From: Schizophyllum amplum
Lineage: Eukaryota; Basidiomycota; Agaricomycetes; Agaricales; Schizophyllaceae
Assembly (NCBI GenBank): GCA_007026445.1
Contig: VDMD01000030.1
Coordinates: 310,001 to 374,000 of the forward strand
Reading direction: 5' to 3'
DNA: 64,000 nt
The notes beneath the pieces were generated by a model, which worked only from the letters and a program-made list of their open reading frames with translations, was not told the origin of the DNA and did not search any database. A program made the position numbers and the translations under genes. How positions within the stretch are numbered: the stretch's first letter is position 1; the number at the start of each line of letters is the position of its first letter. Below, in pieces: positions 34,801 to 48,900 of the stretch.

Positions 34801-37800
34801 AGAATCGTACTTACACTGCTAGCAAACGCGGGGTGAGAGATAAACAAGAGACTGCTAGACTGACGATCTAGCCGGACTACTCTCACGACCACGGCTACGA
34901 CGACCGTCAGCCAGGTAAGAAGGCGAGAGGACAAACAGAAGAACCTTACAACACGGGGACAAGACGCCAGCTGACCGGTACGTCAGCAGTCGCGCCGGTC
35001 GCTGCGAGCGGCCAACCCATTTTTGTATTGTTCTCCCAAAAGCGAGAAAACAATGATCCTCGCAAAGATTCACGGAGACCCGTGGCGGGCCCTCATGACT
35101 TGGAGGCGAACGATTCTGTGGGTCTAGTCAGCACACACACCACATGCCGGAAGAACGATGCTGCGCACAGCAGCAAACACGCAACACCGCAGCGACGGGA
35201 GCCATGTCGGCGGTGGGCGTCACGTCCACGCACGGGCCTGACCATCAATTCACCAGATGCGGTCACAACGAGCTTACCTTTACATGACGAAGACCGCAGC
35301 GCCGCCTCGCAATATCGCGAGTTGTGGGAGCCCACGCGATTGTTCAACTTCGGCGCCGAAGCGCACGCACTACTCACGTGATCCGATGTTGAACTTCGCA
35401 GAGGTGCGCGCGGCGCCGCCTCAGCCGTGGCAACGTTTCGAACCCCCTGAGAGGGCATCCGCCGGGGTGCGTCAGTGTTCGTGTGGCATCGCACGGCCTT
35501 TCACGCCGGACAACGTGGTTCTGGCCGCAGCCCGCGACGGCGCAGAAGAGCCTGAGGACGTTAACGCCGCAGGCACTGGATGGCACAATGAGCTCGAGTC
35601 CGCGGACGACTGCAATCTACCGCTTACCAAGCCAGGCTAGTAAAATGCGCAAGGGCAGCATGAACCGGCACCGAGATGGGTTGTTGAGTCGTCGACCTGG
35701 CGAGTCAATGTGGACATTGGCTTCGGCAACTTCGAGGCGTGTCGCAAGGACCCGCGTCCAAGGTGCCACGTCAGCCTGTCGGTATACTTGTGAGCGGCAG
35801 CTTACGTAATCCACGAGTTATGCACTCACCGAGGATCGTGGCAGGATCGTCACCGGAAGCGGCGGCGGCGCTCGCGGTCGATGAGGGCGAGGTCGAGGAG
35901 CACAGATCTGATACACGACGAGCGTCAGGTAGTGTCATACGCGATACTTGGACGTACTCACTGTCAATAGAAACGTGGTATATATACGTCTGCACCAGCC
36001 TCGCGAGTTGTGGGTCCAGAGGTACACGCCAGACGTCATGCGATATGGACCTGGCACGTAGTCACGTGACCCAACGTTGAACTTGCAGCACGCGAACGAT
36101 CTGAGGGCTGGCAGTGAGTGTCGGCGGGGCTGGTAAAGGCTGGGCGATCTGTGAGTATGCTACCGACTCTGTGAGGTCCTCACTCACTGAGGAACGTGGG
36201 CGGCGTCGGGGTGGCCGCGGAGACGGGCAAGAGCAGTGGAATCGCCAAAGTCCCGGGGGCCGGGAAACCTGTCGTCCTGTAAACAACTGTGGGCGGCGGC
36301 TTACGTAATCCGGTAAGTCATGCGCTCATCTCAACTCGTGGCCCGCAGCGCAGCGCCGGCTACGCCGTTGCAGACGGTGAGGCGAGACCTGGCAGAGCGT
36401 TGAGCATGGCGCACGGTTGGTTGCATGGCGCAAAATTACTTACCGTCCAGAAACGTGCAATGTCCAGCGCAGGCGCCCTGACGCGAAGCGGCAGGCGCAG
36501 TGGCGAGCCGGCCGCCGAATTGAGGCCGTCCTCGTCGTTGCCGACGAGGGTCTTGGAGACGCGAACGCGCTCTCGCGAGGTCGGGCAGCGCGACGGGCAC
36601 TAGACGCAGGTCGTCAGCTCATTGCGTGATACAATGACGCTTATGCTCACCACGACTTACGACTCGCATCGCGATGCAGCGGCACCGCTCGCTGTCGCAG
36701 ACAGCGAGATGGGGTGCCGGACATGACGCGTGGGATCTGTGAAAGACGAGGAGGGCGGCGGGTGACCGTCACAACCCATGCGTCAGCAGCCGCACGACAT
36801 GTTCGCCACTCGCTCGTCGCGTCATGCGAGCCCGCCACCGCGGCGGGACACGCGCGAAGGCGGGAACACGTGCGTCGTCGCTGCGTGTGTCAAAGAGTGC
36901 GGAGCGCAATGAGGAACGTGGTGGGTGCCCTGATGGACGAGGTTAGTAGAAGGATCGAAAGGTAGGAAAATGAATAGTGACTGACCATATTGAGTGCGTG
37001 TTGCACCTCAGTTGACTGGCGGGTCACTGTTGGTGAAGTCGAGGATCACTGGCTGTGAAGTCGAGGATGACTGTCAGTGGAGTCGCGAGTTGCTATTTGC
37101 GAGCTAGGTCAGTGCCGGTGTGATGGGATTCCAGAAACGTACCCGGCAGTGATCCAGAATATTTAGATCGTGACCGAAAGCGACCTTTCGCCACGAACAG
37201 TGATCATAGTACGAGGACAACTCGTTGCGAAGCCTAATGAAATTGCATCAGTGGCATTGAAGTCGGGTTGAAATGAAGACGTACCAGATGCCAGATATTC
37301 GGTTGAATGCCGCAAAAGCGACACCACGTCAGTATCGACGTTGAATCTAGACAGATCGAAGGCGGTTAGAGCAATGCAAGCAGTCAGATCTGAGGTGACT
37401 GACCGGGAATAGCGAGTATAGGGAGCACGCGGGATGCCAGTCGAAGGGAAACTGAAGGCAGATAGCGGAGTCTTTGAACAACGAAGCGAAGCCAAGTGAA
37501 GCCTGCTTACCTGCACCATCGGAGCGAGTATCCCTGGAGAAGAGCGCCATACAGTAGCAAGGAAGTCGAGGTAGCGGAAAATGGCGAGTGTAAAAGCGAG
37601 ATAGATGCGGGTGCAGTGAAAGGAATGAAGGGAAGGGAATATCAGTGAAGTGAAAGGAATATCGGTGAAGTGAAAGGAATGAAGTGAAAGGAAAGAAAGT
37701 GAAGAAGGCGGAGGAGGATGCTCATCACCAGATCCTACCCCCTCCCTATATACCCTCGACGCACGGCACTCGCTACCCGTCGCACTCCACGCCCCAGATC

Positions 37801-40162
37801 AATGCACGCAAGAAAAGCGCAAAAAGCTGGGCATATTCGCATTCGCCTGCCCTCCATTGGCCGACCGCGTCCGCAGCAGGCTTGGCGGTCACGTGGGGCT
37901 CCACCGCTCCACTCGGCAAGCAGGAATCTGGGGAGGGAAGACGTTCGAGAAGGGTCGGAAGGTCGGGAGGGCGGCAGCGGGGCGGGGAGGGTGAGCGAGG
38001 GGGAGTAAAGTATATTCGGGGGTCAGAGGGGTGTATGTATGTCGTAGTAGACGGTTGAGTGTAGGAGGATGTGCCTCGGGGGCTTGCGACGAGGTGGAAG
38101 TGGACGCTGGTGGTGAATATGCAGCGGGAGGGCGGTGGAGAAATGCAGGGGGGACGAAAGTGGGAGGTATAGGGTGTTCTGGGGAGAAACACAGATAGAC
38201 ATGTTTCTGGTATTATTATAGACTTGTACGGTTGTTGTGCGAGTGGTTTGGAGATTTTGGGAGAGGTGGGCAGGCGGGAGGAGGCGAGGGGAAGGGAAAA
38301 CGAACCGTGGGAACGGGACCAGGAACGTGCGAGCCGATCAAGCGCAAGTCCGCGGACCCGACGTCCTTTCTTCCCACCACCATCCCCGTGTCGTCCCGTT
38401 GACGCCGTGCGCTGGGGGCGTCCTCGACGTGCGTTGTAGACGGCGGGCGTCGTATACCCTCAACTTCTTTTCTTTGCTTTTTTGCGTTCCGCCCGACACT
38501 GACCATGGCGGCAAGTTGCCTTTGACGATTCAGCTCCTTCCTTCGACCGTTCCGTCGCACGCGTTTGCGCTCAACCCCTCAGCTGACGGTCTCCGACACT
38601 CGAGTCAATCCTCAACATTCCACTTTGCCTGGAGTCGCCTTCGACCGCCACCTTCAAGTCAGAATCATCACCGCCTTCGACCTCCAGCACCTTCGACCTC
38701 TAATGTTCGACCTCGACTTCAGCCTCCGACCATGACCTCAGTATCCGGCTGCCTTGCGACAGGCTCGCACCAGGCTGCCGCCATCACCTCCTCAAGCTAG
38801 CGCCCTCAAGCAGCCGCCTTCGACTCCCTCGCCGCAAGTCACCCGCGTCCACCTCCCAGTCTTCAATCAGCTGCCTGTAGTACCCTTAGCGCAGGTTTCA
38901 TGCTTCCGCAGTTCCAGCTACAACTCCAGCAGCATTCTCGCCCTCGACATTCACGGGACACGCACTGACCTCACTCACCCACCTTTCCTCTCACAGGCTG
39001 CCAGTGCGGACGAGCTTCTCGGTTCCAACTATCAACTGTTGAGTCTCGGTTTGACGCAGGGTCTTGGCCTCTGACGATCCGCCTGACTACCGTCAGTGGC
39101 TTCGACAATTGCCCAGACTCACAATCACTCGCCTCCCGACACTGCCTTGTCTGCCTTCCGACGTCACAAGCCTCGACAGTGGTCGCTTCCATCTTTGATG
39201 GGCCAACACAGTAAGCTCGTCTCTGATTCTCCACACGCAGTCGACATCAACGTTCGACATCCCTGGACTCTGTGCACGACACCAACATTGCATATGACAC
39301 ACTCGCCCGACTTTGGGGCTGCGTGTGCTTTGAGGTATCCTCCAGAGTTGGATGATGGGTTCTCGGTGTAGTATCCACGCATCCAGTGTATATATACCAG
39401 ACTACCTTGCTCTGAACTGATTACCTTTATTGTCAAGTTTTTCTGTGTTCTGGGCGAGTATCCTGGCCAACGTGCATCGACTGGGGGATTCTTGCTTTCT
39501 GAGATCGAGTCCCTGCTTGCTTGAGGTACGACTTTCATTTCATTGCACCTTTGAGTATTTCGAGTCTTGTCTCCAATCTGCAGCCATTGGACGGCTTTGA
39601 ATCGTGGTGAGTTGGAGAATTCGTCGTTGCATTGAGCAACCTGAGCTACTACGTAGCTAGTCACTAGTCCAGTAAGAGAAGGAGACTGCCACCAGAGCAA
39701 GGGCCACCCCGGTATCGGTATATAGAGTAGGAATACAATGACCACCCTGGTATCGGTATATAGCATAGGAATACGACTAACTCACGAAGGCCCCGGGGGC
39801 TCTGACGGCCGTGGACAAGCCGACACCACAGCACGAGGCAGACCCTGACACCGTGGCACGTGATAGTAGTGGGTAACATCCAAGTTCAGAGATATGGTAG
39901 ACTGGCGGCTGTAACGGCGAGCGACGAGCGACGATGACCGCGCCAGTCAAGTTCAAGTTCAAGTTTGCGATGACGTAATTCGGCAGGTGACAGCGATGGC
40001 ACGTGCGCTGCCAGTCGACGAGTCCGAGACTCGAGTTGAAGCGTCGAGGGTTCGCGCTGAGCTGTGGCAGCGTCGGCCTGCGAGACCTCCGGGTTTTTGA
40101 TGTGTGCTGGCTGTGTGCTGGCTGCGATGCGTCGCACGGTGCACCGAGGCTAGCTACAAGTC
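31888..40162. other. Array filler of unit 2
   Basis: Content as in unit 1: purine-rich blocks, the 20-bp minisatellite and diverged internal repeats (TCACGTGA plus GTTGAACTT near 35374 and 36062). From about 38.3 to 39.7 kb it carries the version shared with unit 3, a CT-rich stretch with many CCTTCGACCT-like phrases. A hairpin-like GTTGC-attga-GCAAC lies near 39630. No coding region supported. Confidence 0.55.
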
Positions 40163-40282
40163 AACATCCGCCGTGGGAACGGCGATTGCCGGGTTCGCGG
40201 ATGCGAGGCCCGGCGGCGGCGGTCGTTGAATCTTGTCTTGAGCGTCGTCGGCGACGTCGAGCGCGCCTTGTTTCCGACCGTC

Positions 40283-42949
40283 ATGTCTAGCTTCGACAAG
40301 GTCGTCAAGCTCGCCTGCAAGCCCAAGCCCGCCCCTCCAAAGGCCAAGGTGCGCGCCACGTCGTTCATCATACGCCGCCGCCGCTGATGCCGACGCCGAG
40401 CTCAGTACCTCGAGCCCATCATCGCCGCCACCTGGTCCGAGGAGGGCGCAGTCGGCGATGTCTGCAAAGCCCTCTCCCCGCGCTTCCGAGAACCGAACGC
40501 CATTGTCCGTGCACACCAACACACTTGCGCCTAGCTCACACCCCGCAGGTCGTCTTCAAGGCCCTCATCGTCCTTCACACCATGATGCGCAGCGGCGCTA
40601 CCGACAATGTCCTGTCATTTTTATGCACCCACGACGTCCTCCGCCTCCGCAATGTCTCCGCGGGGAACTGGGAGGGTGTGTGGCCAGCGCCTGATTTCCC
40701 ATCATTCGCTAACACCCCGCTCTCGCAGGCTACAGCGCCCCCCAGAACCTCCAGCACTACGCCATCTACCTCGACTCCCGCATACGCGCCTACAGCGAGC
40801 TCAAACACGACGCCATACGCGTCCAGGCCGAGAACAACCGTGACATGCGCAACTCCAATGTCGTCGACGACGAGCTCGGCATCAACGTCACCAAGCTCAA
40901 GGCGAAGAGTGAGCGAAACAAGACCGCAGCCAGCGCGGGCGTGTCGCGCAGCAAGACTGTCACCGGCAGGAAGCTCAGAATCATGACCGTCGAAAAGGGA
41001 TTGCTCAGGGAGACGAAAGCAGTCCACCGCATGATTGACTCGCTGGTGGAATGCAGGGTCCGTCTGCTGCATATTGTCTGTGGCCGTGTCTGATTGTTTC
41101 CCAGTTCTATCTCGACGATCTCGAAGACGAGCTTACGACCACTGCTTTACGAATGCTCGTCAAGGATCTCCTCATCCTCTTTCAAGCCGGCAACGAAGGC
41201 GTCATTAACCTCCTCGGTACATATACTACCACACGCCATGTTCTCGTTCCCTTATTCATTTCTCTCTCCAGAACATTACTTCGAAATGTCCCACGTCGAC
41301 GCTGAAGCCGCGCTCAAGATTTACAAGCATTTCTGCAAGCAAACCGAGAAGGTCGTCGAGTTCCTCGGCGTCGCGAGGAAACTGCAGAACCTCCTCAATG
41401 TCTCAATACCGAACCTCAAGCACGTAAGGACCTGTCGTATTTATCAAGGAGTGAACGCTCACACAATTCCAGGCCCCAGTATCCCTCGCCAGTGCACTGC
41501 AAGAATACCTCGACGACCCCAATTTCGAGCAAAACCGTGTCGAGTACAAGGTGAACAAGCAGGCCGTGGACAAGGGCTTGGTGAAGGAAACGGACGCGCG
41601 GAGGACAAAGTCGGAAGGTGCGTTGGTGGTGTTTGTTAGTATATATATCATGCTGGGTGGTATCTGCGATGCTGGATGGCGTCTGCGAAGCTGGGTGGCG
41701 GCCGCGATGCTAGGCGGTGTCTGCGATTCTGAGCGGCGGACGTAGTCCCAAGTGGCGGATAATGCCCCTCCCCACGTCGCTCATCATCTCCGACCGTTCC
41801 GTAGCCCTAGTCATCGTCCACCAAGCTAACATCCCTTCCCTCAGACTCCAAGCCATCCACAGCGTCCTCTGCCCCCGCCCCGAATGCCTCGGCCTCCTCG
41901 TCCACCGCGAACAAGAACGTGATCGACTTCTTCGCCGCGATCGAGGAGGAGCAGCCGACGATGTTTAACCCGGCGACGAATAGGTGAGTGCCTTGCGTTC
42001 TGCTGGTTTTGTCGGGGGTGGTACTGGCTTGGTCGGGGGTGGTACTGGCTTGGTCGGTGCTGGCTTGGGTGGTACTGGCTTGGTCGGTGCTGGCTTGGGT
42101 GGTACTGGCTTGGGTGGTGCTGGCTTGATTTGATGTCTAACAAAAGCACCCTTCAGCCCGAACTCGGCATACTTCCAACAACAACAGATCGCGAATCCGT
42201 TCGTGCAGCGGCAGATGACGGGTATGCCTATGCAGATGACGGGGATGCCGATGCAGGTGCCCGGTATGCCGATGCAGTTGTCGGGCATGCCCGGGCGAGG
42301 GGTGGTTCGGAAAGGGGGAAGGGCGGTCCGGGAAGGGGTGGTTCGGGAAGGGGGCGAGAGGCGGGAGGCGAGGAGGGGGCGAGAGGAGCGAGAAGGGGGC
42401 GAGAAGGGGCGCAGGGGAGGGGAGAAGGGCGAGGAGAGGCGCAGAGGAAGGAGCGAGAAGGGGCGCAGGGGAGGGAATGGACGAGGGGCGAAGGGGGAGG
42501 CGGGGGCGAGGAGAGGGGAGAAGGGCGAGGAAGGAGAGGCGGGGGCGAGGGAACGGACGGGGGGAGGGAACGGACGGGGGGAGGGAACGAGCGAGGAGGC
42601 GTGTTCTCCCCCCTCCCTCCTTCACGATCTCCTTCCCTCCTGCGGGACTCGCTTCCTTCCAAGCTCGTCACGAGTATGGAGAACGACGTGGAACCCTTCT
42701 CCACGATGTGGCTTTCTTCTCCACGACGTGAGTCCCTTCTCCACGACGTGGAACCCTTCTCCACGACGTGGTTCCCTTCTCCACGATGTGGTTCCCTTCT
42801 CCACGACGTGGTTCCCTTCTCCACGACGTGGTTCCCTTCTCCGAGCGAACTTCGTTGTCGGAACGCGAGAGGGGGTGGCCATGCGGGGGTGGTCATGCGG
42901 GGGAGGGAGGGGCGAAGGGGAGGGAGGGGCGAAGGGGAGGGAGGGGTGA
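40283..42949 (+). CDS. AP180-like ANTH adaptor, truncated copy 3 with novel tail
   Basis: Exons at 40283-40348, 40406-40504, 40549-40675, 40729-41057, 41105-41216, 41272-41423, 41473-41617, 41845-41983 and 42157-42949, in frame, giving 653 residues. The ANTH part matches the other copies. Exon 9 has fewer and more varied heptads (MPMQMTG, MPMQVPG, MPMQLSG). It then continues into a longer Arg/Gly-rich tail and through the 20-bp minisatellite, so the tail differs from copies 1 and 2 in length and sequence. Intron 8 is expanded by a tandem repeat (about 42000-42125). The same doubt applies as for the other truncated copies: splice sites and frame are intact, but function is unproven. Confidence 0.65.
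42000..42128 (+). repeat. Minisatellite inside intron 8 of adaptor copy 3
   Basis: Repeated phrases TGGTACTGGCTTGGTCGG and GGTGCTGGCTTGGG fill most of the intron. Copies 1 and 2 have only about three short versions of this phrase (GGTCGGTACTGGTTT type), and the intact copy has none. Confidence 0.85.
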
Positions 42950-45900
42950 AGGGGAGGGAGGGGCGAAGGGGAGGGAGGTGAAGGTCGATGCGGGGGAGGA
43001 AGGTGCCATGCGAGGGGGGGAGGAGGGGGCGAGATGCGAAGGGGAGGAGCGGCGGAGGCAAAGGGGTAGGGGATGACTCCCACCAGGGCGAGGATGCAAA
43101 GTTACACAGCACGAGGGAAGGGGATGCGAGGGGGGAGTCCGCTGACACACTTACACAGGAGACGTACCGTTGAAGAGCGGGGAGGCGCTCGCCTTCCGCA
43201 TGGGTGACGCGCTCGCCCTTCAACAGGGGTGAGGCGCACGCCCTTCAGGAGGGGTGAGGCGCACGCCTTCGGCAGCGGTGAGGCGTCGCCTTCGGAAAGA
43301 GTGAGACCCGCCCCGCCGTCAAAGCCGTTGGAGGTAGGTGAAGCTCACCTCCGCTCGCCGCGCTCACATTGTTGACAGACCTGCCGACGACTTGTACGGC
43401 TGCGCCCCCGACGACTTCTGCAGCGTGCCACCGTCGACGTCTTGTGCAGTGTGCCACCGTCGACTTCTTGTGCAGCGTGCCACCGTCCCCTCGACCTCCC
43501 CCATCGCCACTGTCCCCCCGACCTCCCCCATCGCCCTTCTCGCCGTCGACAAAAACAATGTGGGAAGGCGGAAGCGAAGGGGATGCACTCACCTGTTCCA
43601 CTACGCCTCTCGCCCGATGCGAGCGGCGAGGGAAGGCAGTGAGGGGGCGCGAACATCTCGCTCGAGGCACCGTACGATGGGTCGAGGGAGGCGGTCGTCG
43701 AGCCTGCGGGCGGCAACAGGAGTGAGGGGGAGGGGAGGGGGAGGGGGAGGGGGCGGAGGAGGAAGGCGAAGATGATGCACGATGGCAAGAGGAGGGAGAG
43801 GAAGGGGAGCTAGAGCACGTTGAGCACCATGTTGTAGTAGTACTACGCACCAATATAAGTTTCTTCTGCGAAAAATTTGACGAGCGAGTCTGTACGAAGC
43901 GGTGAGCAAAGCGAGGGGCGCAAGACAAACAAGAGAACGACGCGAGAGAACGAAAAGTACGCACCTGCTGTTACAATGAAGACGACGGCGTTGACGCGAA
44001 GCGGATAGCGAAAGGTAGCAGCAAACATCAACACAGTTGAGGTTCTCCGCCGTTTCGTAGGCAAAGCCACGAGCGCTGGAACACCGCGCACATCGATTCC
44101 GTGCGCGTTAGCGAGTTTGTGCGTGTGTGAGTAAAAACTCTCAATCTATCTACTTGCATGTACTGATCCAGTAGCTAACGATGTACAAAGTAATCCCCCT
44201 CCCTCGTGTATCAGCTTCCTGGAAGGTGTGAGGGGAACACGTCGAAATAAAACGGGGGTCAGTTACCTGGTATGCGATCATGGGGGAGTGCTTCATGTCC
44301 AACTGAAGTCGACGTGGGGGTCACGTACCTGCATTCTAGATGAAGAGCGACCTCGACGGTAGTCTGAGGTTCCATGGTCAATACGTGCTGCCTACCCGCT
44401 CACCAATATGCGCGTCAGCGAAGCCCAACGCTGTGGTTAGTAGGCGAGCACGACCACGGCTACGACAACTCCATCGTCAATAACTGCGAGCAAGATGAAA
44501 TGAGTGTACTCAGTTAGTGACTTCAGCAGCACTGCCCTGCCTTGGCATTCAGAGGCAGGGCGTTCCAGAATCGTGACCTGCAATGAAGGGGCGGGTGAGG
44601 TCAGTAAGAGACGAGAAAACCAACGATCTCACCGGACTACACTCACGACCACGGCTGCAACAGATCTGAGTCAGCAAGAACGACGAAAAGGCAGACAGAC
44701 TTACCTGACAGCACGCGGACAGCACACAGTCACGCCGAAAGTTCGACCGTCGTCAGCAAGAGACGGGTACACCGACGATCTGACCACGATCACGGCTACG
44801 ATGATTCCTGCCGTGAGTCGGGAGGGACGGCGAGGCGGCAGATGAGCTTACTTAATAGCAAGGCGACAAGGCGCGAGCTAAACGGTACGTCAACAGTCGC
44901 GCCAAACGATCGAGCCATTGTTCCATTGTTCTCCAAGAAGAGAACAACAATAGTCCTCGCAACGACTCATAGACATCTGTGTCGTGACTTCGTGGTGGTT
45001 CTTAGAAGGATCCATCCACAACGAGTGCGGGGTGCCGCGTCACGGCATCGCGCGAGTTGTGAGTCCCTAGGCGGATGTTGAACTTTGGCGCCGAAGAACA
45101 CGCTGTAGTCACGTGATCTGATGTTGAACTTCCCCGGAGGTGCGTGTGCCGCGGTGCCGGCTTGCGGCCCTGCAACGGCGCCCGCCGGGGTCTGTTAGTG
45201 TGCGCGTGTTCCATGCCGAAAGAACGTGGTTCCGTCTGCAGCCCGCGACGATGCGGGACTCGGAATCCCAACCCCACCTTCGCTGCGCAGCAGAATGAGC
45301 TCGGGTGCACTGACTACGGCTTTACATACCGTTATGTGCACATCCACGAGGGTTCTGCAAAGCGGCGTCGACCTGGCGGGTCGATGTCGACATCGGCAGC
45401 GGCAGCGGCAGTCGTGCCAAGTGACACGTCGACCTGTGGATGTTGGTGAGCGACGGATTACGTAAGCAGTAGGCCTTGTGCTCACCGTGGTAGCATCGGC
45501 TCCGGAAGATGCGACAGAGGGCGGCGTTCGCTGTCGCAGACAACAAGGGCGAAAAGCCGAGGTCGGCAACACAAGGAAACCTGATACGTGTTGAGAGATG
45601 AGAATTATCGACCGCTTTAACGAGTATACTGACCGACGGCACACGTGGACTGTGTTTGCGTCTCGGCGGGAGTTTGGCGTCTTGTGGGTCCACGGGTGCA
45701 CGCCCGCGGTCATGCGGGAGGGCACGCGCAAGTCACGTGATTCCCATGTTGAACTTTCGGCGGGGGGCGACGTGTGTGCTGGTAGTCGACGCAGAGCCCT
45801 AGAGCAGTATCTCGGTGGTGTGTGAGTATACGAGCGACCATCAAAAGATATCGCTCACCATCAAACCGGTCATGTCCCCACATTAGTATTACGGTGCATG

Positions 45901-48900
45901 CTACACTGCGCGCTGGGTGAGCACGATGAGCCGCAGGCCACCCACGATGAGGGGCGACTCACCAGGACACGTGGGACAGTCGCAACGTTGTGCCGCAAAG
46001 CGGCGTCGGCGAGACCGACCCGGGCGGTCGGGTCGCAGAAACTCGCCGAGCCGGGTGGCGCGTCGTTGTAGGCGCCGGTGGGCAACGGCTTACGTTATCC
46101 AGTATGCCTTGGGTCGCCGAAAAGCGTGATGCGTGCGCCGGCACTGCGACGAGAGCGCTCCCGACACCGGGGACGACGACTGCTGCATACGTTGTTAGTG
46201 CATTGCGTGATCTTCCCGATGTCAAGCTCACCTCGAGTGAGCGTCCGCACCGCAGCGCGGCTAAGGCGTCACTCGCCGTAGCCCGTGGCGAGCAGGAGGG
46301 CGGCAAGAGCTGATACACGATGTGCGATGAGCGTCTGTGCTCACCGTCAGTACACGTGCAACGTGTTCGCGCCCCGCATAAGAACCCGCCCCGCCGCGAA
46401 GCGGCGGACAGATAGCCTGCGACGGCCTCGCCCAGGTCAAAGGAAGACGTCATCCCTTATGACGGAGGGCGCTGGCGGCCGTGAGTCGTCGTCGACGACG
46501 GCCGTGAGCGTAGATAGCGCTGGCGCGCTCTCTCGAGGCCGGGGAGAACGACGAGCGCTGTGCGCGGGTTGTTAGTTGCTTCGATTTTGCGTGGCGCAAT
46601 GAATGATGTACTCACGACGTCAAATTTGACCATGCTGTCCACAGCCAGCGAGGCCGCGGCGAGCGAGAGTCGTGGGCAACGACAGTCACGGGCGAGCGGC
46701 CACCATGCGGCAACAGCCGCATGTCCTGTTCGCGACTTCCTCATCGCGCCACGCCGCCATCAAGGCGGGACACGCGAACCCGACGGCGGGACTCGGGAGC
46801 ACGTGCGGCGTCGCCGCGTGTGTCCAGGAGCGCGGAACGCAATGAGGAACGTGGTGGGTGCCCTGATGGACGAGGTTAGTAGAAGGATCGAAAGGTAGGA
46901 AAATGAATAGTGACTGACCATATTGAGTGCGTGTTGCACCTCAGTTGACTGGCGGGTCACTGTTGGTGAAGTCGAGGATCACTGGCTGTGAAGTCGAGGA
47001 TGACTGTCAGTGGAGTCGCGAGTTGCTATTTGCGAGCTAGGTCAGTGCCGGTGTGATGGGATTCCAGAAACGTACCCGGCAGTGATCCAGAATACTTAGA
47101 TCGTGACCGAAAGCGACCTTTCGCCACGAACAGTGATCATAGTACGAGGACAACTCGTTGCGAAGCCTAATGAAATTGCATCAGTGGCATTGAAGTCGGG
47201 TTGAAATGAAGACGTGCCAGATGCCAGATATTCGGTTGAATGCCGCAAAAGCGACACACGTCAGTATCGACGTTGAATCTAGACAGATCAGAAAGCGGTT
47301 AGAGCGATGCAAGCAGTCAGATCTGAGGTAACTGACCGGGAATAGCGAGTATAGGGAGCACGCGGGATGCCAGTCGAAGGGAAACTGAAGGCAGATAGCG
47401 GAGTCTTTGAACAACGAAGCGAAGCCAAGTGAAGCCTGCTTACCTGCACCATCGGAGCGAGTATCCCTGGAGAAGAGCGCCATACAGTAGCAAGGAAGTC
47501 GAGGTAGCGGAAAATGGCGAGTGTAAAAGCGAGATAGATGCGGGTGCAGTGAAAGGAATGAAGGGAAGGGAATATCAGTGAAGTGAAAGGAATATCGGTG
47601 AAGTGAAAGGAATGAAGTGAAAGGAAAGAAAGTGAAGAAGGCGGAGGAGGATGCTCATCACCAGATCCTACCCCCTCCCTATATACCCTCAACGCACGGC
47701 ACTCGCTACCCGTCGCACTCCACGCCCCAGATCAATGCACGCAAGAAAAGCGCAAAAAAGCTGGGCATATTCGCATTCGCCTGCCCTCCATTGGCCGACC
47801 GCGTCCGCAGCAGGCTTGGCGGTCACGTGGGGCTCCACCGCTCCACTCGGCAAGCAGGAATCTGGGGAGGGAAGACGTTCGAGAAGGGTCGGAAGGTCGG
47901 GAGGGCGGCAGCGGGGCGGGGAGGGTGAGCGAGGGGGAGTAAAGTATATTCGGGGGTCAGAGGGGTGTATGTATGTCGTAGTAGACGGTTGAGTGTAGGA
48001 GGATGTGCCTCGGGGGCTTGCGACGAGGTGGAAGTGGACGCTGGTGGTGAATATGCAGCGGGAGGGCGGTGGAGAAATGCAGGGGGGACGAAAGTGGGAG
48101 GTATAGGGTGTTCTGGGGAGAAACACAGATAGACATGTTTCTGGTATTATTATAGACTTGTACGGTTGTTGTGCGAGTGGTTTGGAGATTTTGGGAGAGG
48201 TGGGCAGGCGGGAGGAGGCGAGGGGAAGGGAAAACGAACCGTGGGAACGGGACCAGGAACGTGCGAGCCGATCAAGCGCAAGTCCGCGGACCCGACGTCC
48301 TTTCTTCCCACCACCATCCCCGTGTCGTCCCGTTGACGCCGTGCGCTGGGGGCGTCCTCGACGTGCGTTGTAGACGGCGGGCGTCGTATACCCTCAACTT
48401 CTTTTCTTTGCTTTTTTGCGTTCCGCCCGACACTGACCATGGCGGCAAGTTGCCTTTGACGATTCAGCTCCTTCCTTCGACCGTTCCGTCGCACGCGTTT
48501 GCGCTCAACCCCTCAGCTGACGGTCTCCGACACTCGAGTCAATCCTCAACATTCCACTTTGCCTGGAGTCGCCTTCGACCGCCACCTTCAAGTCAGAATC
48601 ATCACCGCCTTCGACCTCCAGCACCTTCGACCTCTAATGTTCGACCTCGACTTCAGCCTCCGACCATGACCTCAGTATCCGGCTGCCTTGCGACAGGCTC
48701 GCACCAGGCTGCCGCCATCACCTCCTCAAGCTAGCGCCCTCAAGCAGCCGCCTTCGACTCCCTCGCCGCAAGTCACCCGCGTCCACCTCCCAGTCTTCAA
48801 TCAGCTGCCTGTAGTACCCTTAGCGCAGGTTTCATGCTTCCGCAGTTCCAGCTACAACTCCAGCAGCATTCTCGCCCTCGACATTCACGGGACACGCACT

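Larger units (their letters stand above)
29324..40162 (+). repeat. Tandem array unit 2 (about 10.8 kb), mosaic
   Basis: Left and middle parts (29324 to about 38.3 kb) match unit 1 at an offset of about 11003-11011 bp. The right part (from about 36.9 kb) matches unit 3 at an offset of 9934 bp, including 38.3-39.7 kb where unit 1 differs. Unit 2 is therefore a mosaic of its two neighbours. Its filler has the same minisatellites (heptad repeat at 31308-31475, purine tract from about 31483, 20-bp repeat near 32167-32293) and the same internal diverged repeats as unit 1. Confidence 0.95.
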
